DNA of 64,000 nt from Wolfiporia cocos (GCA_029448655.1 JACCLO010000012.1:248001-312000); one strand, 5' to 3'; shown: positions 22,179 through 35,110, counted from the first letter of the stretch. The notes: a model not told the origin generated them from the letters alone. Numbers and translations are program-made.

Positions 22179-25100
22179 ATGAGTGACGACTTTATTCGTC
22201 TCGTTTCTCAGGCGAACCCCGCCAGCCAGTATCAGCCGGCGCATAACGGTTACCCTCCCTCGTCTTCACGCGGCCAGGCATTGGACCCCTTCTTCGACGA
22301 CGAGGATGAGGACGATGTTCCAGACTCTGCTTTTGGTGCACCCGCTGCAATGCACTCACAGGAGAGCGGACTGCCTCTTGCGCGCGCCGGTGTCGCGCCT
22401 GCAGGTGTCGGAAACTCTCAGCTCAGTCTCTCGGGCACCATTCCTGCCGACTGGTCTTTCGAGGACGAAGAGCCTGATCAACGTCCGCAGCCACATCGGC
22501 AACCTGGGACTCTGCCTGCTCATGCGACCTCGAAACATCAGAAGCGACCGTCCAAGTCGTTCGCGCAGAGGTTCAAATGGCCGTGGGGGCAGAAGGATAA
22601 GGTGCTAGCAGGGGACAGGGTTATAGCGCTCAACAACCCGGCCCTCAATACGGAGTACTGTTCGAATTACATCTCCACGAGCAAGTACAGCCTCGTCACG
22701 TTCGTGCCGAAGTTCTTGTTCGGTGAGCACACCGTTCGTGGCACCTTCGTCGGTTCCCTGAGACGGATGCATGAATGACGTAGAGCAATTCTCGAAATAT
22801 GCAAACTTGTTCTTCCTGTTCACTGCGCTGATTCAGCAAATTCCTGGCGTCTCCCCGACGAATCAGTGGACAACAATCGGGCCTCTCTCGGTCGTGCTCT
22901 TGGCCTCTGCTTTCAAGGAGACACAAGAAGACATCGTGGGTGTCTACCACTACTATGCGACCTATCTCAGCATCCTGAATTCTCACGTCTGACATTGACG
23001 ACTTGAATTGCTTAGAAACGGCATCAATCCGACTCGGAGCTGAATTCGCGGAAAGCCAAGGTGCTGACCCCTCAGGGTACATTTGCGGAGAAGAACTGGA
23101 AGAACATAGCTGTCGGAGATGTGATCAGGTTGGAAAGCGACGACTCTATCCCTGCCGACATGATCCTCCTGAGTTCTAGCGAACCGGAAGGATTCTGCTA
23201 CATCGAAACCTCAAATCTAGATGGGTGAGTAACGCCTTTCAACTATAGTGATGTACTTGACCGCCCCAATGCGTAGCGAGACGAACCTCAAGATCAAGCA
23301 GGCATCCCCACAGCTCTCACATCTCACCTCGCCTCAGTTAGTGCTTGCACTGAACGGAACACTCCGGTCCGAACATCCCAACAACTCCCTGTATACCTAT
23401 GAAGGTACCATCGAGCTTACTACGAACGAAGGACTGCCGAAACAAGTTCCTCTTGGCCCGGACCAGCTTTTGTTACGAGGCGCGCAGATCAGAAATACCC
23501 CATGGGCGTACGGACTTGTCGTGTTTACTGGTCACGAAACAAAGCTGATGCGAAACGCGACGTAAGGGAATCTCACGTAGTCATTCGTGGACACTCATCG
23601 TCTCGCACCTAGTGCAGCGCCTATCAAGCGAACGGCTGTGGAGCGTCAAGTGAACGTGCATATCGTGTTCCTGTTCATACTACTTCTCGCACTCTCAGTT
23701 GGCTCGACAATTGGTGCTAGCATCAGAACGGTATGCAACCAGTTTCTGGTCATCTTGCTAACGGCTTACGACCGTTTGGCGATAGTGGTTCTACGCAAAC
23801 CAGACGTGGTATCTCTACGAAACCTCGTCATTAGGCAGTCGGGGTACGCATGTTCTCTTACTGTGACTGAAAGGCCTGTGAGCTTACAACCCTTCTCATT
23901 AGCCAAACAATTCATCGAAGGTACGAAATAGACTATTCTGTGCAATGCGACTACTGACAGTGGCTTAGACATTCTGACTTTCATTATTCTATACAACAAC
24001 CTCATTCCGATCTCGCTTATCGTAACCATGGAAGTTGTCAAGTTTCAACAGGCTCAGCTCATCAATAACGACCTCGACATGTACTATGCCAAGACTGACA
24101 CGCCAGCGTTGTGCCGAACCTCGTCACTTGTGGAGGAGCTCGGCCAAATCGAGTTTGTCTTCAGTGATAAAACGGGAACGCTAACATGCAACGAGATGGA
24201 GTTCCGGCTCTGCAGTATCGCAGGTGTCGCGTATGCGGATGTCGTGGAGGAGAGCCGACGCGGCGACGCGGAAGACGGAAAAGACGGTTGGAAAACGTTT
24301 GCAGAGATGAACGCTATGCTCGGAGGCGAGAAGAACCCGTTTGTTGACGCCCCGTCGGGACCCAGCGATGAACGGGCAGTGGTTGATGAATTCCTCACTC
24401 TTCTGGCTGTCTGTCACACTGTCATTCCGGAGGAACGCGACGGCAAGATGCATTATCAGGCGAGCAGCCCAGACGAAGCGGCCTTGGTAGCAGGTGCAGA
24501 ATTGCTTGGGTACCAATTCCATGTGAGTTGACCATATAGCTCCCATGCTCCGTTCATTCATCTCGCCCTCAGACGCGTAAACCCAAGTCGGTCTTCGTGA
24601 ACATTCAAAATAACACGCGTGAATACGAGATTTTGAACATTTGTGAATTCAACTCCACGCGGAAACGAATGTCCACAATAGTTCGATGCCCAGATGGAAA
24701 GATTAAGCTTTTCTGCAAAGGTGCTGATACCGTCATTCTAGAGCGACTGGGCGAGAATCAGCCGTATACGGAGAAGACCCTTTTACACCTCGAGGTAAAC
24801 ACTCATGTTCGACACCGCGTTGCTTGTAGATCTCATGAGCGATAGGACTATGCTACGGAGGGATTGCGCACGCTCTGTATTGCCTCTCGTGACATCCCCG
24901 AGGCCGAATATCGGCAATGGTCTGCAATCTATGACCAGGCAGCAGCGACGATTAATGGACGTGGGGAAGCACTCGACAGAGCCGCTGAACTCATTGAGAA
25001 GAACATGTTCCTTCTCGGTGCGACGGCCATCGAGGATAAGTTACAGGATGGCGTTCCGGAAACCATTCACACACTGCAGATGGCAGGAATCAAGGTGCGT

Positions 25101-27157
25101 TCGCCACTTCGTGTGCATTCATTGTCGCTGAACTAACATGCAGAGCAAACACAGGTCTGGGTCTTGACCGGAGACAGGCAGGAGACCGCGATCAACATCG
25201 GCATGTCTTGCAGATTGATATCGGAATCGATGAATCTGGCAGGTATATTCGCACTGTGATTGTATTCCTGGCTCACAGCATGTAGGTCATCGTGAATGAG
25301 GAAACGATGCTCGAGACGCAAGAGTTCATCACCAAGCGACTATCCGCGATCAAGAATCAGCGTAGTACAGGCGAGCTTGAGGACCTGGCTCTCATCATCG
25401 GTAGCCTATCTTTCTCTTCGTTATTGCCTTGCGCTGAGTGCTGACGACATTCCCTAGACGGAAAAAGTCTTGGATTTGCCCTAGAAAAGGAGATTTCGGG
25501 AGCCTTCCTCGAGCTCGCTCTCATGTGCAAAGCGGTAGTCTGCTGTGAGTGAACATTTCTATGGATGATCCCAGGATCTGATCCGAGGATACAGGTCGTG
25601 TGTCGCCTCTCCAGAAAGCACTGGTCGTGAAGTTGGTGAAGAAAAACCAAAAATCCATCCTTCTTGCCATTGGAGACGGAGCAAATGATGTGAGCATGAT
25701 CCAAGCTGCACATGTCGGCGTTGGCATCTCTGGTTTAGAGGTAGGTTGCAATCAGTCAGATTTATGGACTTGCCCCGCACTGACCGCCACGCAGGGTCTA
25801 CAAGCCGCTCGTTCAGCGGATGTCGCTATCTCTCAGTTCCGTTACCTTAAGAAGCTCTTGCTAGTTCATGGTGCCTGGAGCTATCAACGGCTGTCAAAGC
25901 TACTGCTGTGTATGCTCGCCCAACTTATTCACAGGATGTTTTCTCATTGTCTCCGCAGACTCGTTTTACAAGAACATCGTGCTATATATGACGCAGTTTT
26001 GGGTACGTCTTCAGGAGCGTATGTTCAGTATGATATCATCTGACGTCGCATGGATAGTACTCGTTTTTCAACAGCTTCTCCGGGGAGATTGTTTACGAGT
26101 CATGGACTCTATCAATGTACAACGTTATCTTCACCGTGCTCCCGCCCTTCGTTATCGGTGTCTTCGATCAGTTCGTCTCAGCGCGTATCTTGGATCGTTA
26201 TCCGCAGCTCTACATGTTAGGCCAGAGGAACGCCTTCTTTACCAAGACTGCTTTCTGGCTGTGGGTCGTGAACGCATTGTATCATAGCATCGTGTGTAGT
26301 TGTCGTTTTCATGCCGGTTTCGATACTGACGTCTAATCCTCAAGATTCTCTATGGATTCTCCGTCATCCTCTTCTGGGGCGACCTGAAACAAGCTACTGG
26401 CTACGACTCCGGGCACTGGTTCTGGGGCACCATGCTTTATTTGGCAGTTCTACTCACAGTCCTGGGCAAGGCCGCGTTGGTATCTGAGTGCGTTGATTTG
26501 TTCTCGTGACTTTGTGCTGCATTGAAGTTGCCTCGCAACAGTTTGTGGACGAAGTATACTGTCGCAGGTGAGTTCTGCGTGATCATACTCTAGGTTACTG
26601 ACCCACGGCCTCGCATAGCCATCCCGGGATCGTTCGTCTTTGCAATGCTCTTCCTTCCGTTATACGCCGTTGTTGCACCCGCTATCGGTTTCTCAACAGA
26701 GTATTATGGTCTCGTTCCTCGTCTGTGGACCGACTGGGTGTTTTACTTCATGCTAATCCTTGTCCCAATCTTCTGCCTGACGCGAGACTTCGTGTGGAAA
26801 TAGTAGGCATCATGCTCCGTTGCATGCGCATTCGTTGATCTTAATCCCACCAGCTACCGGAGGACCTATCGCCCCGAGACATATCACATTGCCCAAGAGA
26901 TTCAAAAGTACAATATCCCCGATTACCGACCACGACAAGAACAGTATGGGATATCGTTGACTGTTGTATGCTTTTACTAATTGCGTGTGTTCGCCAGGTT
27001 CCAAAAGGCTATCAAGAAGGTTCGGGCTGTTCAGCGCATGCGCAGGAATAGGGGATTTGCATTCAGTCAGACGGAAAATGCGGCGCGGCAGGACCAAGCG
27101 CGTCTGATCAGAGCATACGATACAACGAGGACAGGGGCACGACCGTCAGGATACTAG
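22179..27157 (+). CDS. DRS2: P4-ATPase phospholipid flippase, Drs2 type
   Basis: The enzyme flips aminophospholipids to the cytosolic leaflet at the trans-Golgi and in vesicles. It is about 1,300 residues in roughly 20 exons. The N terminus is acidic ([12 protein letters not shown]), as in Drs2. Motifs seen in order are: [13 protein letters not shown] (first membrane segment); [18 protein letters not shown] with the phosphorylated Asp at 24165-24167; [26 protein letters not shown] near 25165; [11 protein letters not shown] near 25672; [13 protein letters not shown] and later membrane segments; then [20 protein letters not shown] in the C-terminal tail, typical of Drs2. One exon is only about 19 nt (near 23902-23920, giving AKQFIE) and one intron (25239-25285) appears to use a GC donor. 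Start ATG 22179 follows the acidic N terminus closely; stop TAG at 27155-27157. Confidence 0.93.
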
Positions 27158-27609
27158 TCGTGATCTGCTCGCTTATTGTTGTGAGGGACAATGTACTGTA
27201 CTTTTCATCGTATCTAGTTGGTAATCACTTCATACACTCGGACACCATGCGTGCCCTCGTTTCTCGAACGATGCGTCAACTCGATGTAGAGAGGGTAAAC
27301 ATCTGGGTGCGCACTCAGGTCTGAAACTCTCATGTCTCATTCGTCATTAGATTCTCTAGTGTAGCGGTCATCATCAGCGACCCCCGTCTGCCGCCCTTCC
27401 GACTTTCTTACAGCGCCGTGCCTCCCTGGCGCGGCGTCTCCACCAGCCACTATCAGTCCTCTCGCGCCGCTCATCAGCTCCCCCGCATTGCGCAGCGAAT
27501 GTATCAGTCATTTCTCCCTGACTAATTCTTGCCTGCCACCTTCCTGTGTCCGAATCACAAGAGTACATTTCATGTCCTTTCATTCGCACGTAGCACCGAT
27601 GTTCCGTAC
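27158..27609. other. Intergenic, no gene seen
   Basis: The segment lies between the flippase stop and the tRNA gene. Short open frames are present but show no domain. Confidence 0.4.
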
Positions 27610-27693
27610 GGTGCTATAGTGTAGTGGTTATCACTCGGGATTTTGACCAAATTCAAATTTCCCGAAACCCAGGTTCGAACCCTGGTAGCACCT
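27610..27693 (+). tRNA. tRNA-Gln (UUG) with a 12-bp intron
   Basis: The acceptor stem pairs GGTGCTA with TAGCACC, with discriminator T at 27693. The A box (TATAGTGTAGTGG) and B box (GGTTCGAACCC) are intact. Anticodon TTG lies at 27643-27645 between stems CGGGA and TCCCG. A 12-nt intron (27647-27658) sits one base after the anticodon, the canonical site. A T-rich terminator follows at about 27695. Confidence 0.93.
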
Positions 27694-28301
27694 GTTTTTA
27701 TTGTCCCGCATTATGCTAAATTCGGTAGATCTTTTGAATAATTCCTGGCTGCAAGTTCATGTTTGTGATGGAAAGCTCCACCCTGATCTATTTGGATTCT
27801 TATGAGCTCTGGATCATCACCAAATTGTAAGCTGTAAAACCTGTGCCCATGAACGAATGTAAGGCCAGCTGTGCTGCAGGTGGACTGACATGGTAATCCG
27901 TGCATACCGCTATGCGGGGAACTCCCCCCCATCTCCTATGCTATGCAGTAGAACAGGAGTCGTCATGGTCTTGACGATGACCCTGCCAGAGGGGGCCTGT
28001 GTGCTGTAAGGCACCAGGTGTCACCGATGTAACTACTATAACGTACCATGTAACTAATGTGATCGTGAGATGATGAGTATCTTATCTACCGACGATGGCA
28101 TCTTATCTACTAGACCATGTGACTACACCTGGAGGCTGTGCCACAGCATGAACTGTGACACCATGTCTCTATGGTACCACCCTTACAGGTGCACAGACAC
28201 TGTCATTTAGGGTAGGCTTAGGCTCTCTGTTACAACACATGTACTTATGCTGTTTGGCACAAACCCAAAACTCACTGGTCAAGACAAAGGCTTGAGGAAA
28301 T
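27694..28301 (-). repeat. LTR fragment (minus) and unassigned DNA
   Basis: LTR-like U3 sequence in minus orientation ends at AACTGTGACA (28160) and is followed by CCATG, with no matching left end found. A short minus frame at 27711-27932 shows no recognisable domain. Confidence 0.45.
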
Positions 28302-28306
28302 TTAAT

Positions 28307-28783
28307 TGTCACGGTTAATTCACGTGACCCTATTATTGCCATACGCCGGGGTCGAACTCACGTATCTACGTCCCCCTATCACATGATCTCCCCTATGGTC
28401 ACCTGACTTATAGATTAGCGTACATGTACACAGCCTCTATCTTATCTACCAGCGTTTGGTGATTTGGCGCGTAGCGTAGGGGCCACCTTTAGGGTGGCCT
28501 TAGCGGCAGTGTTGTCACACATGTATATAGTCTGTTGCATTCTGAGGATTAGCCTCAGAACAGTTATTGTAACGTTGGGGCGTGTCCCTCATACTCAACC
28601 TCTCCTCTGCGTGCCTCCTAGGCCGACCAACGGTCGAGGACCTCTGCCCTATATCCCCGCGCTAGTCTGTGGTCCCGTCTCTGAGGCAGTATCGTACGCG
28701 ACACTCAGGACACCGTACCCCGTGCTAGCCAGCGGTGCTGGTACGTCTCAATAGGCCGTAGACCCAGAGGCAAGTCTGTGTCA
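28307..28783 (+). repeat. Solo LTR, target duplication TTAAT
   Basis: The LTR runs from TGTCACGGTTAATTC to AAGTCTGTGTCA and is flanked by TTAAT at 28302-28306 and 28784-28788. CATGTATATA lies near 28520 and a CTGAGG/CCTCAG hairpin follows. Confidence 0.9.
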
Positions 28784-28788
28784 TTAAT

Positions 28789-29015
28789 GCAGCAAAAATA
28801 TGGGTAATGAGCAGATGTAATAGATACAAGAGCTCTTTGTCAAGAGGTGACTAGGACTGAGGTCCCAGTTCCCAGAGCTTCTGGTATATATACATGAAGG
28901 GACACTTCTATAGCAGAGTAACTACAAGGCCCTAAAGCCCCCTAAGGTGCTTGTATAGCTCAAGACCCCTTGACACAGACTCACCAGTCTGTGGGAACAG
29001 CCCACAGGCCAGGGG
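28789..29015 (-). repeat. LTR fragments interrupted by the large element
   Basis: A minus-oriented promoter segment (reverse TATATACATG near 28886) is followed by an LTR terminus, TGACACAGACTC, near 28973. The 6.1 kb element inserted just to the right. Confidence 0.55.
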
Positions 29016-29020
29016 CAATC

Positions 29021-30116
29021 TGACACAGATGGCTCTGTGGGACTCACCAAGCCAGTATCCTGCGATGAACTAGGCGACTTAGGTGAGGAAGAGGTTATCA
29101 GGCACGGTAGTAGGTGGAAGGTTCTTCTACGGCGCACGCCGAGAAGAATAGAACTAAGGTTATAGGCCGTCAAGGCCCTACTTATATACACAAATATAAC
29201 GGGTCATGTGCTACTGTATAGTGCATGCCCGATAAGGAGTGTGGGCTTGGTTGCCATAAGGGCGACCAAGTGGTACGACTACTCTACAAAGGCCGTGACC
29301 CGCCGGTAATGGCCGAGCCAATGGTAAAAGAGAGAGCGTGTGGTCTCATCGTTAGATGGACATGTGAAGACGGGCGCAGCCCGGGTATAAGGGATGCCGG
29401 TTGCCGGATACCGTGAGGTATAATGGCGATTGGCCGGTCATCATGTGCTGACCAAGGCGGAACGCCGAGGTCGTAATGCTATTGGGCCAGCAGGCACCGT
29501 AGCATGTGATATGTCCGGTCCGGAAGGTTACCGGAACATATGGTGGTCTTAGCCGTGAGGCGAGGACCGGTGTTTGGGCAACGCCGTGATGGCAGAAGCC
29601 CGGGACTTGGAGACCGCCGAGTCCGTGGGATGGCCGAGAAGGCCGAGCCTATAGCGATATTGCCTTGATGCTAATATAGTGCTATTTGGCCGTGTTGCCA
29701 TTATTATGCGAAGGCGTGGCGCGCCTGAGGTGCCATTGTGATCAAGGATCTTATGGCGGTGGGAAGCCGGGAAGGCCGCCCCAATAGTACAAGGCCGCGA
29801 GGCACTGTTTGTACATGTGGACATTATTATGCGAGCGTGCCGCGCTCGGCCTATCATTATGATCTAGGATCTATGACGTGGCTGGTCTTGCTCTGACGGG
29901 CGAGACCTGTATGACGTATGCTGTAGTGTTGCTATTGGACGTGGTTGTACCGTAGCGTTACGTAAGCTAGTCATGTGGTTGATAAGCCCAGTTAAGAGCT
30001 TGTCGTGGTGGCAATGGGAGTTAACCCGTAGATAACTTGTAGGTAGACGTATAAATCCCAGGTAAATTGCTATAATCGTAGGAAAAATGCTGTAAGCCCC
30101 AGATAAATCTGTGACA
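29021..30116 (-). repeat. 3' LTR of the LARD-like element
   Basis: On the plus strand it starts TGACACAG and ends CTGTGACA. TATAAG on the minus strand begins at 29186. The 12-mer complementary to the primer-binding site spans 29144-29155, with 31 nt from the TATA box to its first base. Confidence 0.88.
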
Positions 30117-33100
30117 TTACCCCCGCTTTAGGTTTCATCGTCCCTGATGAAACTATTCCTCATTGTGTACGTCCCAAGAGCGGTATAACGCGTGATGACT
30201 ATGTGTCAAATGCCGTTATGGTGCTGCTTCAATTTGTCAATTGAACAGGGATAAATGGGAGTTTCAGGACTTGTAGATGGAGCCTGAGCGTGGAAGGCGA
30301 TTTTATTCCTTATTGATTTGTAACGCGTGATAGCGAAGTGCTAAATGCCGTTACTAGCGATTATCAACGCGTGATGACCGAGAGGTCAAATGCCGTTGTT
30401 AGGGAAGTGTAGTCGTGTTACTAGAGTGTATTGTCATTGTGCACGCGGATCCTGGAAGGAGGGACTCTCCTGTTATCGCTGAAGGTGTTCAAGTGCCTTT
30501 TCGCGACCTTTGTCGGATTGTTGCTTTTGCTTATGACGTTACTCGTAGTAGAAGGCGATATGGAAATGGTCTACATATAGTGCCTTTGAGTCTACTAGTA
30601 ATCTGTGCTCCTAATAGCTTGCCAAGCGTATTGGAGGGTGCATTGTGTCGTTGTACGTGTTTCGGATAGCATTGTGCGATATTCCTTAGAGTGAGGGCTT
30701 CACTGTTAGCTCTGGAGATTTTCTAGTGTCTCTTCGAGCCCTTGGGCGGATATGTTGCTTATGCGTAGTACCCATTGAGTGTAACATAGCGGTGCTTTTT
30801 CGACGTCTATTGCCTTAGCGGTGAATGGGATTGCAAGTTCCTTCATTCGCGTGGCGGGTGTCTTAGGCTTTGTGCTTGTACAGGGGTAATCCTACTTTGT
30901 ACGACTTATGCGGTTGAACGGTTATTAAAGGACGTCGCCTTATGAACGTTTATGAGGCGTCGCCTCCCTAGTATCGCAAGTACTAAGCGTGAGACATTTG
31001 TCAATGCCCATTTGTTACAGGGGTTGTGTCCCCTAGTTAGATTGCTTCTAAGTAGCGATCTCTTCGGAGTCGTAAGTTCCGGAATGAAGCTGTGCCTTCG
31101 TGTGTGTATGCACTATTTATTAACGAGTAGGCTTCTCGTGTAAAACCCCATAGTATAGGTACTAATCATTGTGCATTATGGTCAATGCTTATGATTGTAT
31201 TCCCTGATACTGTAGTGTCGTTGCCGTAGTGAGGTCTTATTGGGTAACCATGAGAACATACATCCTTGTCAGGAGTTGTCTCGTAAAGGTATATCCCGTA
31301 AGGGCTGAAGTCACGTGGTGGCGATGACGGTAGTTTCCAATGTGCTTGTATGTCGTTAAAGTCGTTCTTCGATTGAGTATGACATTGTAAGCGTGGGAAC
31401 TGGGATGATCGTTGGGGAAGGATATATTTCGCTATTGGATGGATAGCTACTATATTCCTATTACAGGGTTGTCGTCCATATACGAATAGGACAGTACGAG
31501 CATGAATGAGGGTAATCAGGCCTCTTAGTGCATGTCGTTTGTTGCTTTAATGACCGTAAGGTACATTTGTAAGCGTGGGATAGTGGACTTGTTAAGGTCC
31601 TAGGTGCGAAATTAGGGTTTCCACCCCCTCTTTCACGTTTGATCTCCCGATCGAATCTATCCAGATGTTTTTGGTTTTTAAAGAGGTTAAACCGCCTCTA
31701 TACCCAGATAAGGGTGGGTGGATGTGGGCCGAAGGTATTCTTGACGTATATCCATATAAGGCTGTATCCAGTGTAGTCGCTCGCATATGCGGCCAGATTT
31801 TTATACTAAGGTTTCCAAGCCCTAGTTTGTCGGAATCGAAGGGTTTTCCAGGCCCATATTCGATGTAGTGACGAGATGTAATCCTTTCTTGTCGTAAGGA
31901 TACAGATCCGGATTTATTTATTGCGTGTCTCGACGACGCAGGTTTCCGTAAACCAAGCAAATAAATGATAACCGATTGCCAAATCGGCTTGATTGTCCTA
32001 ATAAGGGGGGCTCCCTTGTTATCTCTGGAAGTTTTCGAGTGCTTCTTCGAGACCTTTTGCGGACGATCGCATTGAATTGCTAAGGTGTATTTTTCGAATT
32101 CGGTTATTCTCCCCACAGAGAAAAGTTGAATCGAAGTGAAATCAAGAGTGAGGTAGCGAGCCTCGTGACGAATTTTGCGAGTGGCGTGCGAAATTGTCGA
32201 TTTCAATACAGGGGGGAACCGGTGTGGAAACCGGTGTAGATTCGGCGATTGTGCGAGAATGCCGAATGAAGTGTGATTCTAGAAGCCTTGCGGCCTCCGC
32301 TACACTTCAAGGGAACGCGTATCAATAGCGTGTGTCCCTTGTTTTCCTTTCCTCTAACCCAGATTGCAAGATTTAATGAGGTAATCTTGTTGCGATCTGT
32401 TTGTACGTGGGTGGCTGGTGGAAACAGCGCTGTACCCAATTATTTATAGACGCTTGTCAGACGTCTCTTCCCAAACGGATGGTAATTTCCTTGTCAGGAA
32501 TTCCATTACCGGAAGGGGTGCCCCCGTTCAAAGGTTCTTATGACATGTGACCAAATGACAGATGCTCAAATAACCCGAATCCCCTTTTCAGGAGCGAAGA
32601 CCGAAGTCAAACGGGCGCCGACGGATTTATGTGAATCCTAATCGACTTGGTACTTAGGTATTCCCATAGTAATAATAGTTATGAGCATATATTTGCCAAG
32701 CGTACGCGATCCTACGTCTAAGGGAACAGGTACTAGTATCGTTCTTCGATTGACTAAGTGTACCCGTAAGACGTAAAGGTTGCCTTTTATGTACATAGGC
32801 GACCTTAACCAGGCTAGATAACCTGGGAACCAGCAGGTGACGCAGGATTTCCAAAGGCGAATACAAATGCTATTGGACGGTTTCTAAGCTACTTTTACAA
32901 AGTAAGTAAGCTACTAGGAGCCGCCACTAAAACTACATATTTATCTACTTTATTGACTGGGATACCAGGGTACCTGAAAGAGAGCTCGTCATCAGCGATC
33001 AACGCTGAGTGGTCATGTCTAACACAAGAAGAACGGGGGCATGGTTAGGGGCGCCCTTGTCAGGACGCCGCGCGGAATTTAGCCGACAGGTGTCTTTATT

Positions 33101-33991
33101 GAAGCGCGCGACTTCCTTCTAGAAAGAGAGTCGGTGACTGCCAGCGCTTGACAGGCTGGGTCACATGGTTGGGAATAGGATACACAGCCCATTTCCTCGC
33201 GGAGATGAGCTGGAAAGTGGTCGCAGTATTACACCGCGACCGGTCCACGCTTTAGTGGTAAGGCTTGCCATCTATAGCCACCTGGGTGTCACATCAGGGC
33301 TAAAAAACCATCCGTCGATCTAAGATCGCGCATTCACGAGCGCTCCACACATCAAAGATGGTGGGCAACGCCGCATGCTTCCGGTGGGGCCCCAACTCGG
33401 TTTAACCCAGGCTCGCACGCCGAGCTGCCCGTAGGACTTACGCTATTGGCTACCGCGAGTGACCTCGGCTGGTTTGACCTTGCGAGTCTCACCGCCTCAC
33501 CACTTGGATTCCCCAAAGGAGATCCCAAGCGGGCCCCTTACGCCTGGGGGGCGGCTTTGGAAGATTCCCACACCCAACTAAGGGAATACGCCGAAGCGCA
33601 TATCCCTATGGGGATCCTACTGGTAGTGTTGGGTCCCTGAACAGGGATTGCCAAGACAGGGGGCTGCGCGCACACAGGCAGACGGTCCCCTTTTCCCAAT
33701 AGGCGGGTCTCAACCGCTGACAGCCGCAACCTTGTCAGGAAGCAGCCGTCTCTCCTTAACCCTGGAGTCCGGGTTCGCAGGACGCATGCTGCTGATTAGG
33801 CAAGCAGCGCCCCACTGGGTGGCAGCAGGCCGCTAAGCCCGCCGCCGATGTATCCCATATCCGCAACCACGGAGCATACATCCCCTTTGCAGGAGAGTAG
33901 CGGCCCCTGCGCTATCTCAGACACCTGTAGGAGGAAAAACCCAGGCGCCACCAGTTAAGGAGGCGCAGGGGGGTAGGTAGTTCTATTCTTA
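30117..33991 (-). other. Coding-free internal region of the LARD-like element
   Basis: The segment contains a purine tract at its left end, three copies of a ~35-nt hairpin motif (30186, 30319 and 30364) and three degenerate copies of a ~75-bp repeat near 30455, 30685 and 31995. No reverse transcriptase, integrase or protease motif was found in any frame. Confidence 0.7.
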
Positions 33992-35087
33992 TGACACAGA
34001 TGGCTCTGTGGGACTCACCAAGCCAGTATCCTGCGATGAACTAGGCGACTTAGGTGAGGAAGAGGTTATCAGGCACGGTAGTAGGTGGAAGGTTCTTCTA
34101 CGGCGCACGCCGAGAAGAATAGAACTAAGGTTATAGGCCGTCAAGGCCCTACTTATATACACAAATATAACGGGTCATGTGCTACTGTATAGTGCATGCC
34201 CGATAAGGAGTGTGGGCTTGGTTGCCATAAGGGCGACCAAGTGGTACGACTACTCTACAAAGGCCGTGACCCGCCGGTAATGGCCGAGCCAATGGTAAAA
34301 GAGAGAGCGTGTGGTCTCATCGTTAGATGGACATGTGAAGACGGGCGCAGCCCGGGTATAAGGGATGCCGGTTGCCGGATACCGTGAGGTATAATGGCGA
34401 TTGGCCGGTCATCATGTGCTGACCAAGGCGGAACGCCGAGGTCGTAATGCTATTGGGCCAGCAGGCACCGTAGCATGTGATATGTCCGGTCCGGAAGGTT
34501 ACCGGAACATATGGTGGTCTTAGCCGTGAGGCGAGGACCGGTGTTTGGGCAACGCCGTGATGGCAGAAGCCCGGGACTTGGAGACCGCCGAGTCCGTGGG
34601 ATGGCCGAGAAGGCCGAGCCTATAGCGATATTGCCTTGATGCTAATATAGTGCTATTTGGCCGTGTTGCCATTATTATGCGAAGGCGTGGCGCGCCTGAG
34701 GTGCCATTGTGATCAAGGATCTTATGGCGGTGGGAAGCCGGGAAGGCCGCCCCAATAGTACAAGGCCGCGAGGCACTGTTTGTACATGTGGACATTATTA
34801 TGCGAGCGTGCCGCGCTCGGCCTATCATTATGATCTAGGATCTATGACGTGGCTGGTCTTGCTCTGACGGGCGAGACCTGTATGACGTATGCTGTAGTGT
34901 TGCTATTGGACGTGGTTGTACCGTAGCGTTACGTAAGCTAGTCATGTGGTTGATAAGCCCAGTTAAGAGCTTGTCGTGGTGGCAATGGGAGTTAACCCGT
35001 AGATAACTTGTAGGTAGACGTATAAATCCCAGGTAAATTGCTATAATCGTAGGAAAAATGCTGTAAGCCCCAGATAAATCTGTGACA
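33992..35087 (-). repeat. 5' LTR of the LARD-like element
   Basis: It appears identical in length and in short encoded frames to the left copy. The primer 12-mer is at 34115-34126. Confidence 0.88.
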
Positions 35088-35110
35088 CAATCCTCCAATG
35101 CCAGCACATC

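Larger units (their letters stand above)
29021..35087 (-). mobile_element. LARD-like non-coding LTR retrotransposon
   Basis: Two 1,096-bp LTRs (29021-30116 and 33992-35087) flank a 3,875-bp internal region. CAATC lies at 29016-29020 and 35088-35092. The LTRs have equal length and encode identical short frames at an offset of 4,971, so insertion was recent. Orientation is minus: the 5' LTR is the right one. The primer-binding site (AAGAATAGAACT on the minus strand, 33979-33990) lies one nucleotide inside that LTR, and a purine tract ending GGGGGTAA abuts the 3' LTR at 30117-30132. No gag or pol is present. The longest frame (31592-32206, minus) has no known domain. It would need enzymes supplied by another element. 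Confidence 0.9.

Noticed and set aside
30186..30400. Hammerhead or twister ribozymes
   Set aside because: The co-varying hairpins lack the conserved CUGANGA/GAAA or twister core residues.
31592..32206. 204-codon minus frame inside the LARD-like element
   Set aside because: No RT, integrase, protease or gag motif and no support beyond openness.
29225..34387. Short protein genes in the paired LTRs (same 63- and 102-codon frames in each)
   Set aside because: They duplicate only because the LTRs are identical; no domain and no evidence of coding selection.
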